A DNA stretch of 62,067 nt from Isohypsibius dastychi (taxonomy: Eukaryota > Tardigrada > Eutardigrada > Parachela > Isohypsibiidae), in NCBI GenBank assembly GCA_034696485.1, contig JAQIWT010000016.1, positions 1 through 62,067 on the forward strand. The letters run 5' to 3'. The notes under the pieces were generated by a model, which did no database searches, was not told the DNA's origin, and saw only the letters and a program-made list of their open reading frames with translations. Below, piece after piece: positions 22,484 through 32,807 of this stretch (positions within the stretch are counted from its first letter, which is position 1; every line of letters starts with the position of its first letter). A program made the translations under genes and the position numbers.

Positions 22484-24664
22484 TTACACATATCGCTCTC
22501 CGGCTGACATGTTGCTAGTACGGCTGCTGACGTGCGTTAGTGGCTTCCGTGTAGTATCTGGGAGAACTGTCGCGTGGTTGGGTGTTGGAAAAGTCTTTTG
22601 GATGCTGAAGTTGTTCCACGGGTTCACTTGTCTTGCAGGGGTAGGTGCCGTATGAAAGAGCGGATGGATGTTTGGCAGGCTGCTCACAAACGCAGGGTGA
22701 ATGAGTGGCTGACGGGTTTGTACCGGGGGTATAAGACGATACCCAGAACCGGACGAACGACTGGCGTACATCGGCGCTCCATTACTCCCCGGGTGGAAGT
22801 TAGATGAATATGAAGCAGTGTCTCCACTTTCTTCGCGTTGAGATTCATAGACATCAGTACTGCGTGAAGGAAAATCAGGGGGCATTCTCCCATTTTGAGC
22901 TATCATTTCCGACATTGCGTGGATTGCATATTCAGACAATCTGTAATACAATGAAGTTTGAAGATCGTGGTGTGCGGGAGAGGTCATATGATCAGAAAAA
23001 TGTTAGTTAATATTAAAAATATATCAGGGGGAAATTTTTGTCATTTATTTTTAGAATGACATTGAAAGTCTTTGAGGAGTATTGTTTTACCGTGCGATCG
23101 GTTGGGTCTGATTAGGTATTCTTCGAATGAAGGTGTGATGGAATGAATGAATCTCTTTGGAATAAACCGAATTGTCAATGAGCCCAGGCCACAGGTAACT
23201 TACCCCAACTGGCGATATCTCGAAATACTCTGAGGATTTGAACGATTTGGATCGAGCAACATTTCCCTTGCAACTTTACAGTATAAATCTCTTTTTCTCA
23301 AAAACTGCTGAAAGGCAAATGCTGAAGATTTGCTGCTGGTGGCATTCGATTGGCGAATCCTTGTCATGATTTCAGGAATAAATTCTGGGTGATCATGCAC
23401 AAATAGATCATGGCGAAGAATAGTCCCAGCAGCGGTTCGATATCGTGGATCAGGCTCGAGACAAAGTTTGATCACATCAACTAATGAACTTGGTTGACCT
23501 TTCAGAAGTTCCTCAAGTCCCTTGAATCTGAGGTTGGTGAGTTCATTGTCCGTATATGTTTCCTGATGTCTATTAATGCGAGCAGCCATGTGGTGTGGTA
23601 GAGGACCGATTAGTTCGATAGTTTTAGACATCTGCTCCGAATCCTCTAACAAACTAAATGAACCGGAATCAGAAAGACGCAATTCGAACCTACCTTCACC
23701 CGCAGCCAATGGTTGGCCAAGCACCATTTCGACTATAACAGCGCCAACAGCCCAAACATCCACACCCCTACACACATGTTACAGTAATGACTTGAACTGT
23801 CATGTCTATCAGGCATACCTACTTTCCATAGAAAACGTCTCCCGTCAGGAGTTCCGGAGCTCTATACCAGCGGGTTGCTATATACGTAGAGTATCTTTGG
23901 CCTGCGTGGGATGATTTTGTGGTGAATCCGAAATCCGCCAGTTTTAACACATTATCATTGTTAATCAACACTGCAATGATGAGCTTTCGGGGAGTTTGTT
24001 AGGATCGACAGTCTTCCTGATTCTCACCGTTTTCTGGTTTTACGTCCCGGTGAACATACTATAATAAAATAGCTCCAGCTGAGAACAGTTCAGTTCGATT
24101 ATGATTCAGACCATACATTATTCGCGTGTACAAAAGCTACCGCCCGAAGAAGCTGATATGTATATGAGCGCGTCCGATTACCACCACCCAGGCATTTTTT
24201 CGGTGTCCCACGGATCACATCCAAAAGTGTCCGGTCGACCAATTCAAACACCAAATAAAATCTACTGTTCTCCGAGAACACATGGAAGAGTCGGACGACA
24301 TTCTCATGAACGATCTCTCGAAGAGCTGTCACTTCCACCTTCGTAGAGATACAAGTTCAAGGACTGGGAATATACTACTGATGGAAACTGACCATCACAC
24401 TTCGTTTGAGATGAAAGTAATCCTTTTTATCCGCAGCAAAGCATTTAATGGCCACAATATCTCCTGTTGATGTAACGTTCACAGCTGGGTGAAAGCGAAG
24501 TTCGAGATCGAAACAAACCAGTTAGAATATGACGGTTTTTGGTGACCGATCCTTTTAAACAAATACCCACCAATGAAATGCTGCTCGAAAACAACAAACA
24601 TAAACTAACCATAAGATCCTTTTCCCAGCTCCCCAAGACATTGATAAGCCAAATAGCTCGACAT
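22484..24664 (-). CDS. CMGC-group protein kinase, CDKL-like
   Basis: Leftward multi-exon kinase starting at ATG 24664. Exon by exon the landmarks appear in order: P-loop GELGKGSYG, the VAIKCF lysine, ALREI before helix C, the YVHRDVKPEN catalytic loop, LADFGF, activation segment ending ATRWYRAPELL, and VDVWAVGAVIVEM of subdomain IX. Junctions between these exons are in frame. An acidic insert (about 35 residues, GEGRFELRL...LLEDSEQ) replaces the compact CMGC loop before the ELIGPLPHH segment. The last exon (about 22942-22484) is a Ser/Pro/His-rich tail. The Y-x-T-Y activation loop and C-lobe are closest to cyclin-dependent kinase-like (CDKL) or MAK/ICK enzymes, known regulators of cilium length; I cannot choose the subfamily. 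All catalytic residues look intact, so it should be active. Confidence 0.85.
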
Positions 24665-24932
24665 GTCACCGAGCTTGTGATGAAGGAATTCGACGTTGTT
24701 CACATTCTTCAGGCTAAAGTTTCCACGTGATTCTGCTCTCTTTGCACCCACGAGATTTCACCATTTTCTCGATACGATGGAGAAATGACCTGGAGATGTC
24801 TCTGTTTCAGGTGTTATCCGGAGTATGAACATGTAAGTAAGGCCTCCGCGGTTAAGATGGGCATCAGTATAAGAGAGGAACAAAAGAAATGTTTCCGTGG
24901 GAACTACAGTGTGATTTTTACGCTTCGGGAGA

Positions 24933-25160
24933 ATGGCCAGTGGGCGGACAACAGACAATGAGCAGACAACGGATCGTGTTCGTCACGAGCCCAGACAACA
25001 CCGTACTGATTCACAGAGCAGAAAGCCCTCATCCGGAGATTTCATAAACAAGTGGAATAAGAGGCTTACTCGAAGAAAGCGTAAGACTCGAAAAAATATG
25101 GAATTACCAGGCGAAGATTCGCGGAAAAACATGAGTTTCAAGAATATGTTTGACCGCTGA
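24933..25160 (+). CDS. Small basic hypothetical ORF
   Basis: 75 residues, very polar (Arg, Lys, Ser, Asn, Gln), divergent from the kinase gene start. No motif, signal peptide or membrane segment. It could be an exon of an unrecognised gene, since a good donor precedes it near 24829 (CATGTAAGT). Weak evidence only. Confidence 0.25.
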   Translation: MASGRTTDNEQTTDRVRHEPRQHRTDSQSRKPSSGDFINKWNKRLTRRKRKTRKNMELPGEDSRKNMSFKNMFDR

Positions 25161-25554
25161 GCCGGAGGGCCTGTAAACCCCTCTTCAGAAAGGTACAGTG
25201 ATACCAGACACCAACCAGAATACAGTAATGTTAATTTAAATAAATAAATTTGACGTTATGTTTCATATCGCAAGCGCGCCATATACCATATGCATATTCA
25301 GTAGATATACCATCTCTAATACTCGATCAGATAATTTGCACTCATCCACGAATTTATCTTCCTGATTAACAATGAGCTCTTCTCATTTCCTTCTACATAT
25401 GGTATCACCGAGGCAATGCATTTCTTTCGGGATTCAACATGAAGTGTGAAACTGAAGAAAGGGATGAAAAACAATTGTGGGACAAATCATATTCACATGA
25501 TATTTATATGGGAGCTTGACAACTTGACCAGCGCCGTTAAAACCACGGCTGGGT

Positions 25555-26428
25555 TTACAAAGTTTTGAGTTTAATTCGCTGACCATTCCATGTTATCCAC
25601 GTCGATATCGGCTGCTTATTTTCATCTTCCTCAACGACAAAATATTTGCTCAATTCAATGGATAAAGTAGACTTAATCAAGCCCAATCCAAGATCATCTT
25701 TTGGCGAGGGATAGTACACTCTTCCATTTTCTGCATCTACGGCAAGCAATTCCGGGCGAAAGTCAACCGTGAGCAGGTCCCCAGTGCAATTGTAGCTTAG
25801 TCGGAACTCTTGGGATTGATTGTCAGGAGTCAGCGGAGGGATGAATTCCGTAAACACAATGGGTCGGTCATCGCACTGGACAAAATTGAAATCTTTTCCA
25901 CAAGGAGAAATGTATGGAAATTCAGGAAATCTTATCGGCTCGATGTCATTCCGCTTCAAACGGGATGTAAAGAATTTCAGGAACTGCCGCTCTTTGAAAC
26001 AGGATGTAAAGTTCTTTATTTTTGCGTCATGCAAAAACAGCTGAAACGATAAACACAATCAGTCCTAACTCTTAAATCAAACAACTGCAGCCGGCGATGC
26101 CATCCACACAAGAAAGGACCCCTTTTCTGGTCAAGGCAAACTAAGATACGTACGCCTCAGATGCAATAGATCGAAAACCACAACATCAGCGATATTCGCG
26201 CATTCTGCTTGCTTGATTACAAAATGTTCTCACTTGGCCTTGATGATCGATGAAATAAAAATATTCTCGGCGATTTTCTGGAGATCTTTGCCCTTGAATG
26301 TAGCTGCAACTGGATGTCAATCGACTTTGCGAACGCAATAGTGTCACTCTCCCCAGTCTACCACCATCTCCGGCAAAACAAGCAGAATCGTACAGTGGAT
26401 GGAAGATGAAGCGCGAGATTTTCGCCAT
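25555..26428 (-). CDS. UPF0598 family protein (C8orf82 homologue)
   Basis: Two leftward exons, 26428-26234 and 26040-25555, about 226 residues. The first ends in REYFYFIDHQGQ and the second begins LFLHDAKIKNFTSCFK; human C8orf82 has the same layout (REYFYYVDHQGQ then LFLDDSKMKNF). Further matches include the PFISPCGKDFNFVQC-like block, DRPIVFTEF and a C-terminal I-x-W-N-G-Q-R segment. The family is conserved in animals and plants; its function is not established, and the N-terminus of some members is mitochondrial-targeting, which the basic start here would allow. No oddities besides a longer N-terminus. Confidence 0.9.
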
Positions 26429-26903
26429 TTTATGGATGTTATTGCGAAAAGCACATGAAGTGGCGAAATTCTTCTCAAATTAGAGTTTGTTTGAACGAAA
26501 TGTCTACTTGTTTACCCGAAGACGAATTTCGGGACAACTGAATTCTCTACGAAGTGGCGGGGCTTATAAGAACTTGTGTGTGGAACTTAACGACGCAAGC
26601 GTGTGATGCTTGATTGGTACTGCGGGTTTGATTGGGAAGTACACTAAATCGCCTTGACTTTGGATCGAGGTCTTTTCTATTTAAACCGACCATGAATCGA
26701 AAATCCGTTTGCTTTTCTCCATCGTTGTTTAAACCACTGTCCGAGCGGTCACGAGGCTCTCATCGACGCGTAACATAGCAACTGAGTCGAGCATATACAA
26801 TTGTTTCCAGAAGCCATGTATGTCCCATGAATATCCAAGTGTACACCGCCGATTGAGGCTGTGATAGTAGTAACTCTATCCCAATTTATACTCTACTCTG
26901 AAA

Positions 26904-27137
26904 ATGAACAATCCAGAGTACTGTCAAGGTGTTATGCCACTCTACGTCCTTGCAGCATCAACCATCGCGGTCTCGATGTTCTATCTCAGGATGACCCTCA
27001 AGGACTCCCCAAAATCCTATTCTGCCACATACGGTGGTGGAGCCATTTTGTTTTTTGTGTTGGGAATTTCGATTGCGGTCCGAGCGATGAACGTCAAAAC
27101 GCGCAGTCATGTCCAAGTGGTAGTGTTGCCTGTGTAG
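26904..27137 (+). CDS. Small two-TM protein ORF
   Basis: 77 residues from ATG to TAG with two hydrophobic stretches (about 10-27 and 45-62, the second GGAILFFVLGISIAVRA). No family recognised. A TATA-like or splice context that would decide whether it is a stand-alone gene is not visible; it overlaps the 5' side of the next spliced frame by only a few bases. Confidence 0.4.
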   Translation: MNNPEYCQGVMPLYVLAASTIAVSMFYLRMTLKDSPKSYSATYGGGAILFFVLGISIAVRAMNVKTRSHVQVVVLPV

Positions 27138-27650
27138 TGTTTCGAATGTAGTGGCATCAAAATACACATTGTTCTTTGGGAAACAGGACGATATATACAA
27201 CGATGTCTTCGCCCATTCCAAAGACATGACAAAAGGAGAAAAAACCCGACTGTCGGCATTATTCTCCCAGGCAAAGTATGGCGACGCCCCCGTTTCGTTG
27301 TGTGAGTTTGATTCTGTATGATTCAATCAAATACGATATTTGAATGGATTATGTCCAGATTCATACGTCGCCAGCCTATCACAAGCAATCGCCGGTTTTG
27401 GATATGGTACTACAAACGATCCCAATAGTCACAGTTCCAATTGGAAACAGTGGTCTGAGATGCGAGGTGGGGTATAGCATCGTTCACTTAGTTTGCAACG
27501 TTATTGGAAAGCTCCCTTGGCTTGCTCTTTATCTAACATGCATTCGTATGTTTAGGCGTTCCACAATCGAATGCAACAAATCAGTTAATTGACTACACGT
27601 GTTCGGTCTTCAATCGTATGAGAAGTACTCCAGTGGCACCTGCTGTTTGA
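27130..27650 (+). CDS. Possible divergent acyl-CoA-binding protein (3' exons)
   Basis: Three in-frame exons can be joined: about 27130-27301, 27359-27466 and 27556-27650 (stop TGA). The spliced product shows E-K-T-R-L-S-A-L-F-S-Q-A-K-Y-G-D, recalling the L-x-x-L-Y-x-x-Y-K-Q-A-T-x-G-D core of acyl-CoA-binding proteins, and SNWKQWSEMRGVP, recalling the K-W-x-A-W-x-x-L-K-G-M motif. An insert of about 25 residues separates the two. The key Lys of the K-W motif is Asn here, so binding is doubtful. Both introns are GT-AG and phase 1. The 5' end is unresolved. Reading this as an ACBP relative is inference from pattern; the exon structure itself is better supported. Confidence 0.4.
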
Positions 27651-27783
27651 CCGACCTGCCTTCATGCAGTCTGAGACTGCAAAGTTTTGCAAAAACCGTC
27701 ACTTGGTACAGAAATTTGGAGTTGAGGTTGTTTTTTTCGGTTTTAGATCAGAATGAAAGGACACATCTGAATATATTTATTGT

Positions 27784-30700
27784 TTAACTATGATTTGTCT
27801 TCATTTTTGGAGCTGGAAGAAGTTTCTCTGCGATAGTATTAAACATGGTGGATGTTCTGAGTTTGTTTAAAAACGAAGACTTGGTGGCTTCCAGTTTTCT
27901 GTCACCAGATATTTGCTCGGTTTCTGGATGACAGCGTTGTACTGCTGTCTGTCTAGCTTTGTGGTATTCCACTCCTAGCACCTTCCAATCAAGCAGATCC
28001 CGAAGCAGCTGTGTATGCTGCCTTTGTTGCCGCTGCTCTGATCGAGATTGCTTGGTAAAATCGTGGAGATAGTCCGTCAGCTGTCGAACGGAGTCTTCGA
28101 CACTTCGAAATTTTCGGTCCACAATGTATATGCCGTATTCCTTCGGATTTGGAATAAGGTCAGCGATGTATCGTCCGTACCCTGACATGTTGGTTGTTAT
28201 GCTGGGTATACCGCTTACAGCGCATTCAGCTGCAGATAGTCGAAAGCGTCAAGGAAGGTAAGAACACAATTTACCGTGAGTGTGTACTCTACCAGGAGTG
28301 TAACCCCACGGCTCATAATACGAAGGAAACACTCCCAGATGACACCCATGAACGAATTCTTCGTACTCCATAGGGAAAAGTTCGCTGTTAGAAGAAAGAA
28401 ATTCCGGGTGAAAGACCACCTATATGCCGCGATGAGCTCCTCAGTCTTTTTGGAGGTCAAACAGAGGTCTCACTCACTTTTACACGATCCTCCGGGTGGT
28501 TAAAAAGATGACACCTTCTGAACTCTTTGAGCACCAAGTCCTTGTTGTCATCATTCATGTTGTGAGTGCAGATTGGAGGGTATTGTTCCGGCCGCTGAAC
28601 GAACCAGGTCAGCACAGATTGGAAAACAGATTGAGCAACTCTTACTGTATTCTTATTAACGAAATTCGTCACATAGTCCTGCTCATCCGCATCTTCAAGA
28701 TTCTCGAATTTTGGGATTAGGCCGCTGAAAACAATGGTTATCCCTATTATCACTGTCCATTTGAAAGATTGGGCGTACCTCATACATTCTTTGACCACAG
28801 TCGGGGATAGAACATCTTGAAGCTGGAGTGCCGCCTTCTGTAACTGCCGATTTGAGGCATGGAGCCGCAGGCTGTCTTCGTTGTACCCATGGGTTCCAGC
28901 CGGCATTATGACGAAAGCCACAACTGTGACACTGGATTCTTCGCACTTGAGTCGGTAGTTCAGTCGAGCAAGAGACTCAATGAAGAGGTCGCCTCCTTTG
29001 TTGTAGTATTCGTATCGTCCAGCGATGAACATGTAAATGGTTTCGTCCAAGTCAAAGTTGAGATGACTACAATAACACAAATGTATCTGCATTCTCGCTC
29101 CGTTATCAAGTTATAAGTTCCGCATCCTCGAAGTTCAATCGGCTGTATATTCTTCATTCTGCCCATCACATGAACTAAATATCCCTCGAAAAACGCTCTG
29201 AGGAGCGAATTTCTCAATGCCCACCTTTGGTGGGCATACCGTCCCACCCCCCTCCGTCAAAAGAAAAAAAATTGAAAAAACCTTCGGACCTGATGGTTTT
29301 AGAAAAAGATTTTTTAACGTGGAGAGAATTGGAAAAGCACAAAAATTCTTCACAGAAAAACTTCAGAAAAATATAAAAAAAAATAAATTCATGACGTCGT
29401 TCCTGGTTGTGACGTCACTTCCGGTCGTGACGTCACTTTTGGGTGTGACGTGACTCTTTAAAACCTCTGTCCGTTGACCCGAAAGGCTTTAGAAAAAGGT
29501 TGTTAAGCTGAACGAAATTGCACGGGTTAGCGTGAAGGTTTATTAAGTCCCCCCCCCCCTGGTTTTTGGGGGGGGGGGGGGGGGACAAAAAGCTACAAAG
29601 CCTATTTGGATACCTCAACTGAATGAAACAGAAAATAACAATTTTTGAACATGATTCCAGTATAACGATTTTTCCTGAGTGTGCAGATTCGAGAGATAGC
29701 AGTTTGCTAGGTGGACCATGATCAACCTTCGGCCGGTCGGCGGGATTTTGCTGACTAACTAGACAGGGTCAGGTGCGTGAGCCCGGATGAATCATGCTAG
29801 TTTTAGGCTGACTGATTGGTCCGAACCGCGAACTACAATTTCTCAATACATTTCTGTTTACGGAGCTTGACTAGCTGTAGCTTTGTCAACAAAGGCAGGC
29901 GGTTGACTCAGCATTTTCTGCACTCGCTCAGTGTTTCTAACCCAAAGAAATGTCCTTTCACAAAGTTGTCGATCTTTTCTTTGGCACGCTGATGGCTTGA
30001 CTCCAGCTCAGATGTGCTTACATCATGGCTTCCACTGATTCCGTTAGGTGTAATGTGATCTAGATAATAAACCAGCTGCAATTTGGTTCCGTTCGGCGAC
30101 CTAGCGTCATATATACCAGGATAACGGCCAAGAAAATGGAGAGTCTCTTCACCAGTTATCTTCGACACAGTGGTCAAGACGTGACTGACTTTTGCCGCAA
30201 CTCTTTCGATGCAGTAGCGGTAATAGAATCCCCGGTCCGCGGCTTCTTTATCGCAGTCAAACTATTAAACATAAATTTATATGGTAAAAATCTGCTGATA
30301 TGACTCTTTTGCTCACTGTGAAGCCCAAACTGCATTTTAAAAAATAGACTGGGCAATGAGATCCACGCATTGTTACTTCTGGTTTATACTGTTTGGGTTT
30401 CTTTGTTTTTCACATGATTCAACGTAAAATTGTGATATTTGAAGATTCTGTTGACTGGCTAGAAAGGGAGCTGGGGGGCATGGCGGCTTTATGTCGGAAA
30501 AATGTTTGTGGCGTTCCGTGCAGTTCGTGCACATGAAAAAATATTCACTATTGTACTCTCGTTCGTTTCAGTTGACATGCCTGTTTCAAATCTCCATTGA
30601 TGTTTTCTTTTCCCGCGGATAAATGTCGACCAATGAGAGTTGCGTGTGTGGTGAAGATAGTTGCCACATCTAGTCCCCGTTGCCGACAGAGTATTAATCC

Positions 30701-32303
30701 AATTGCCGAAATCCACTCGTGAAAATGGACGACAATGTTCATTTGCTCCTGCGGTGGCCATTGGCTACGCAGCTACAACACAAGGCGACAATTTTCATCA
30801 AACTAGAGTTCGTCCTATCGTGTATTCCAAAAGGAATTGCGGTTCGAGGTCTATAGGGGGCAGTCGTACTACGTCACATTCCCATCCAGTTGGTCCATTC
30901 AGACACCAATGAAAATTGACCATTTTGTTGGCCAATCCGGGTTCTTACCCGTTTCATCGGTTTCAAGGCAGCCAAATTCCATTGGTCGGTCGGTTTTGTA
31001 AACACTGACGTCAATCGACCGCCCACGAAATTGTCGAACCGCAGTACCTTTTGAAATGCACGATAACATCATAACGTTATGCTTCAAATGCGCCCCCCCC
31101 CCCCCCCCCCCCTCGAAATAGGGCTCAGAAAAGTGGCTGTCTTGCCAGAAAGAGTATAACAGTTTTCTTTCTGGCGTGACTATGCTGGGAGTTGCCGCTT
31201 TTATATAAAAACGCACACCCATCAAAATGCTGAGAAAAGCCACCAATCACGTCAATTGTTCACGAATGAAGTATAATATTGTGTTTAACAGCCCCCCCCC
31301 CCCCCCCCCATAAGATTCATTCTCTGGGATCATCCCCTCTCTCAGTTTAATTCTGGTCGGTCTCTCAAATATGTCCTGCCAGATAATGCTGTTGGAAATT
31401 GGAACAAAGCACTGGGGCAATCTAACGGGGTTTTTAAATTTAGCCATTGCATAAACTATCAATCAAGGATCAGGCGACCGATCAGCCTCCAAGTCATCAG
31501 CCAAAACGCCGTTTTTCCTGATCATTTGAACTGATCAGACAGGCGATCAGCCCGTCTGTGATTGGTCTGTTCGAACCTTCCCTAGCCCGCTGACTGACGA
31601 CTTGGCTGATTTTGTTTTATGCACACGCTGTATGAAAACGCACCTGACCGAGGAACCAAGCGACCGAGTACCCAAATAATAATGCATCGTTGACCTCGCA
31701 ATCTTCCCAAGGAATTCGAATCCGGGTCTGCTCCAGGAAGTCTTTGCGCCATTCCCTTAACCGTGAGGCGACAGATGCGATGTCAATCAGAATAACGAAT
31801 GGTGATCCTTTTGCAAGCCATTTCCCAGTATGAGTCTGTAGGGCAATCCAATCTACACAAATTGGCTTGTCCTTCTTCTATGATGCAAAACTAAAATCCA
31901 AACCTTCACGCCCTTTTCTTGCATCAAATCGAGAGCATGAACGACCTCCTTGTGAGGAATTTCGCAGCGCTCCAGCTCTTTGTTGCAGAAGCGTTCATTG
32001 TACGGGCCAACAAGAACGAAACGATCCCCCAGTTCTCTCACCGATATGTCCGATTTTGACTTGATAACAGTGAATATTCCACCGACTAAAAACGTTGTTT
32101 TCGGCATTTTAACCACAAAAACCAAAAGTAAAAAGAGTATTGCCTTTATTGAGAACCTCCCACGAGACTTCGAAAACATATTTGTGACCAGCACGTGCAG
32201 ACTTCCCACCATCCAATAACCCAAGTTGTTCCATATTCAAAGGGCAATTTCGGAGGATGGAAGACGGCGTTGACGATATTTTTGACCTCCTGAACCTTCG
32301 CAT
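27784..32303 (-). CDS. GYS: Glycogen [starch] synthase, GT3 family
   Basis: Leftward multi-exon gene. Order of landmarks: N-terminal [10 protein letters not shown] joined to [19 protein letters not shown], the [10 protein letters not shown] block, [74 protein letters not shown], and the C-terminal lobe [19 protein letters not shown] with the E-X7-E catalytic glutamates, then [11 protein letters not shown]. These match animal glycogen synthase, which extends alpha-1,4-glucan chains from UDP-glucose in the cytosol. The C-terminus ends soon after DLLDWK..., lacking the long Ser-rich phosphorylated tail of vertebrate enzymes. There is a lineage-specific insert in the exon ending at about 29940. 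The first intron (32143-32086) appears to use a GC donor. Introns contain poly-C tracts and an 18-bp CRE-like array. Confidence 0.93.
29392..29452. repeat. 18-bp tandem repeat array with TGACGTCA cores
   Basis: Four successive units of 18 bp begin TGACGTCG, TGACGTCA, TGACGTCA and TGACGTGA. TGACGTCA is the palindromic cAMP-response element. The array lies inside an intron of the glycogen synthase gene. Flanking modules (about 29285-29345 and 29470-29530) also resemble each other (TTTTAGAAAAAG... against CTTTAGAAAAAG...). Confidence 0.75.
29549..29584. repeat. Poly-C/poly-G palindrome
   Basis: 11 C (29549-29559), an 8-nt loop, then 17 G (29568-29584), bounded by GT and AC: a perfect snapback hairpin on either strand. 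Intronic in glycogen synthase. Confidence 0.9.
31093..31112. repeat. Poly-C tract (20 C)
   Basis: 20 consecutive C within glycogen synthase intronic DNA. Confidence 0.95.
31292..31309. repeat. Poly-C tract (18 C)
   Basis: 18 consecutive C, 180 bp from the previous tract, same intron. Confidence 0.95.
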
Positions 32304-32807
32304 GACGCAGCTGACGTTATCCGGCAACCAAGGTCATTCGCAATATTATAATTAAGATAAATCCACAACAACTTCGGCCTACATTTGTGCTATACGTCTA
32401 GACCGAATCCGAATGTCCGGGAAAATCCCCATCGATATTGCGATATGAATAACTGCCTAGCAACAAGGAGGTTTAAAGGTTCGAAAACTGGATGCGGATA
32501 ACATGTGATCTTATGTAAACAAATCTCGCTGTTAAAGGTCTGTCTGAGCCATCTGTATTGCAAACTAGAACAGCAAGCCTTCAGGGTAAGGTGCCTGCTT
32601 CATTGAGTTATGCGCTGGCCTCAATCTTTATTTGTTCGGTTCAGAGCTGCATAAGCGTACAAATCATTTTCTGTTCAGAATTAGGCACTTTGGCACTTTG
32701 CGTGCTTGCGGGATTTGTCCGCATTCAAAACATGCCCGATCGCTGATCTTTGATCATATTTAAAACGGCCGTTGTTGGAATTAGGAGAAAGCAGAGTCGA
32801 TTCAAAA

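Noticed and set aside
29217-29453. ORF of 78 residues on the plus strand
   Set aside because: It lies in a glycogen synthase intron and runs through low-complexity A-rich and tandem-repeat DNA.
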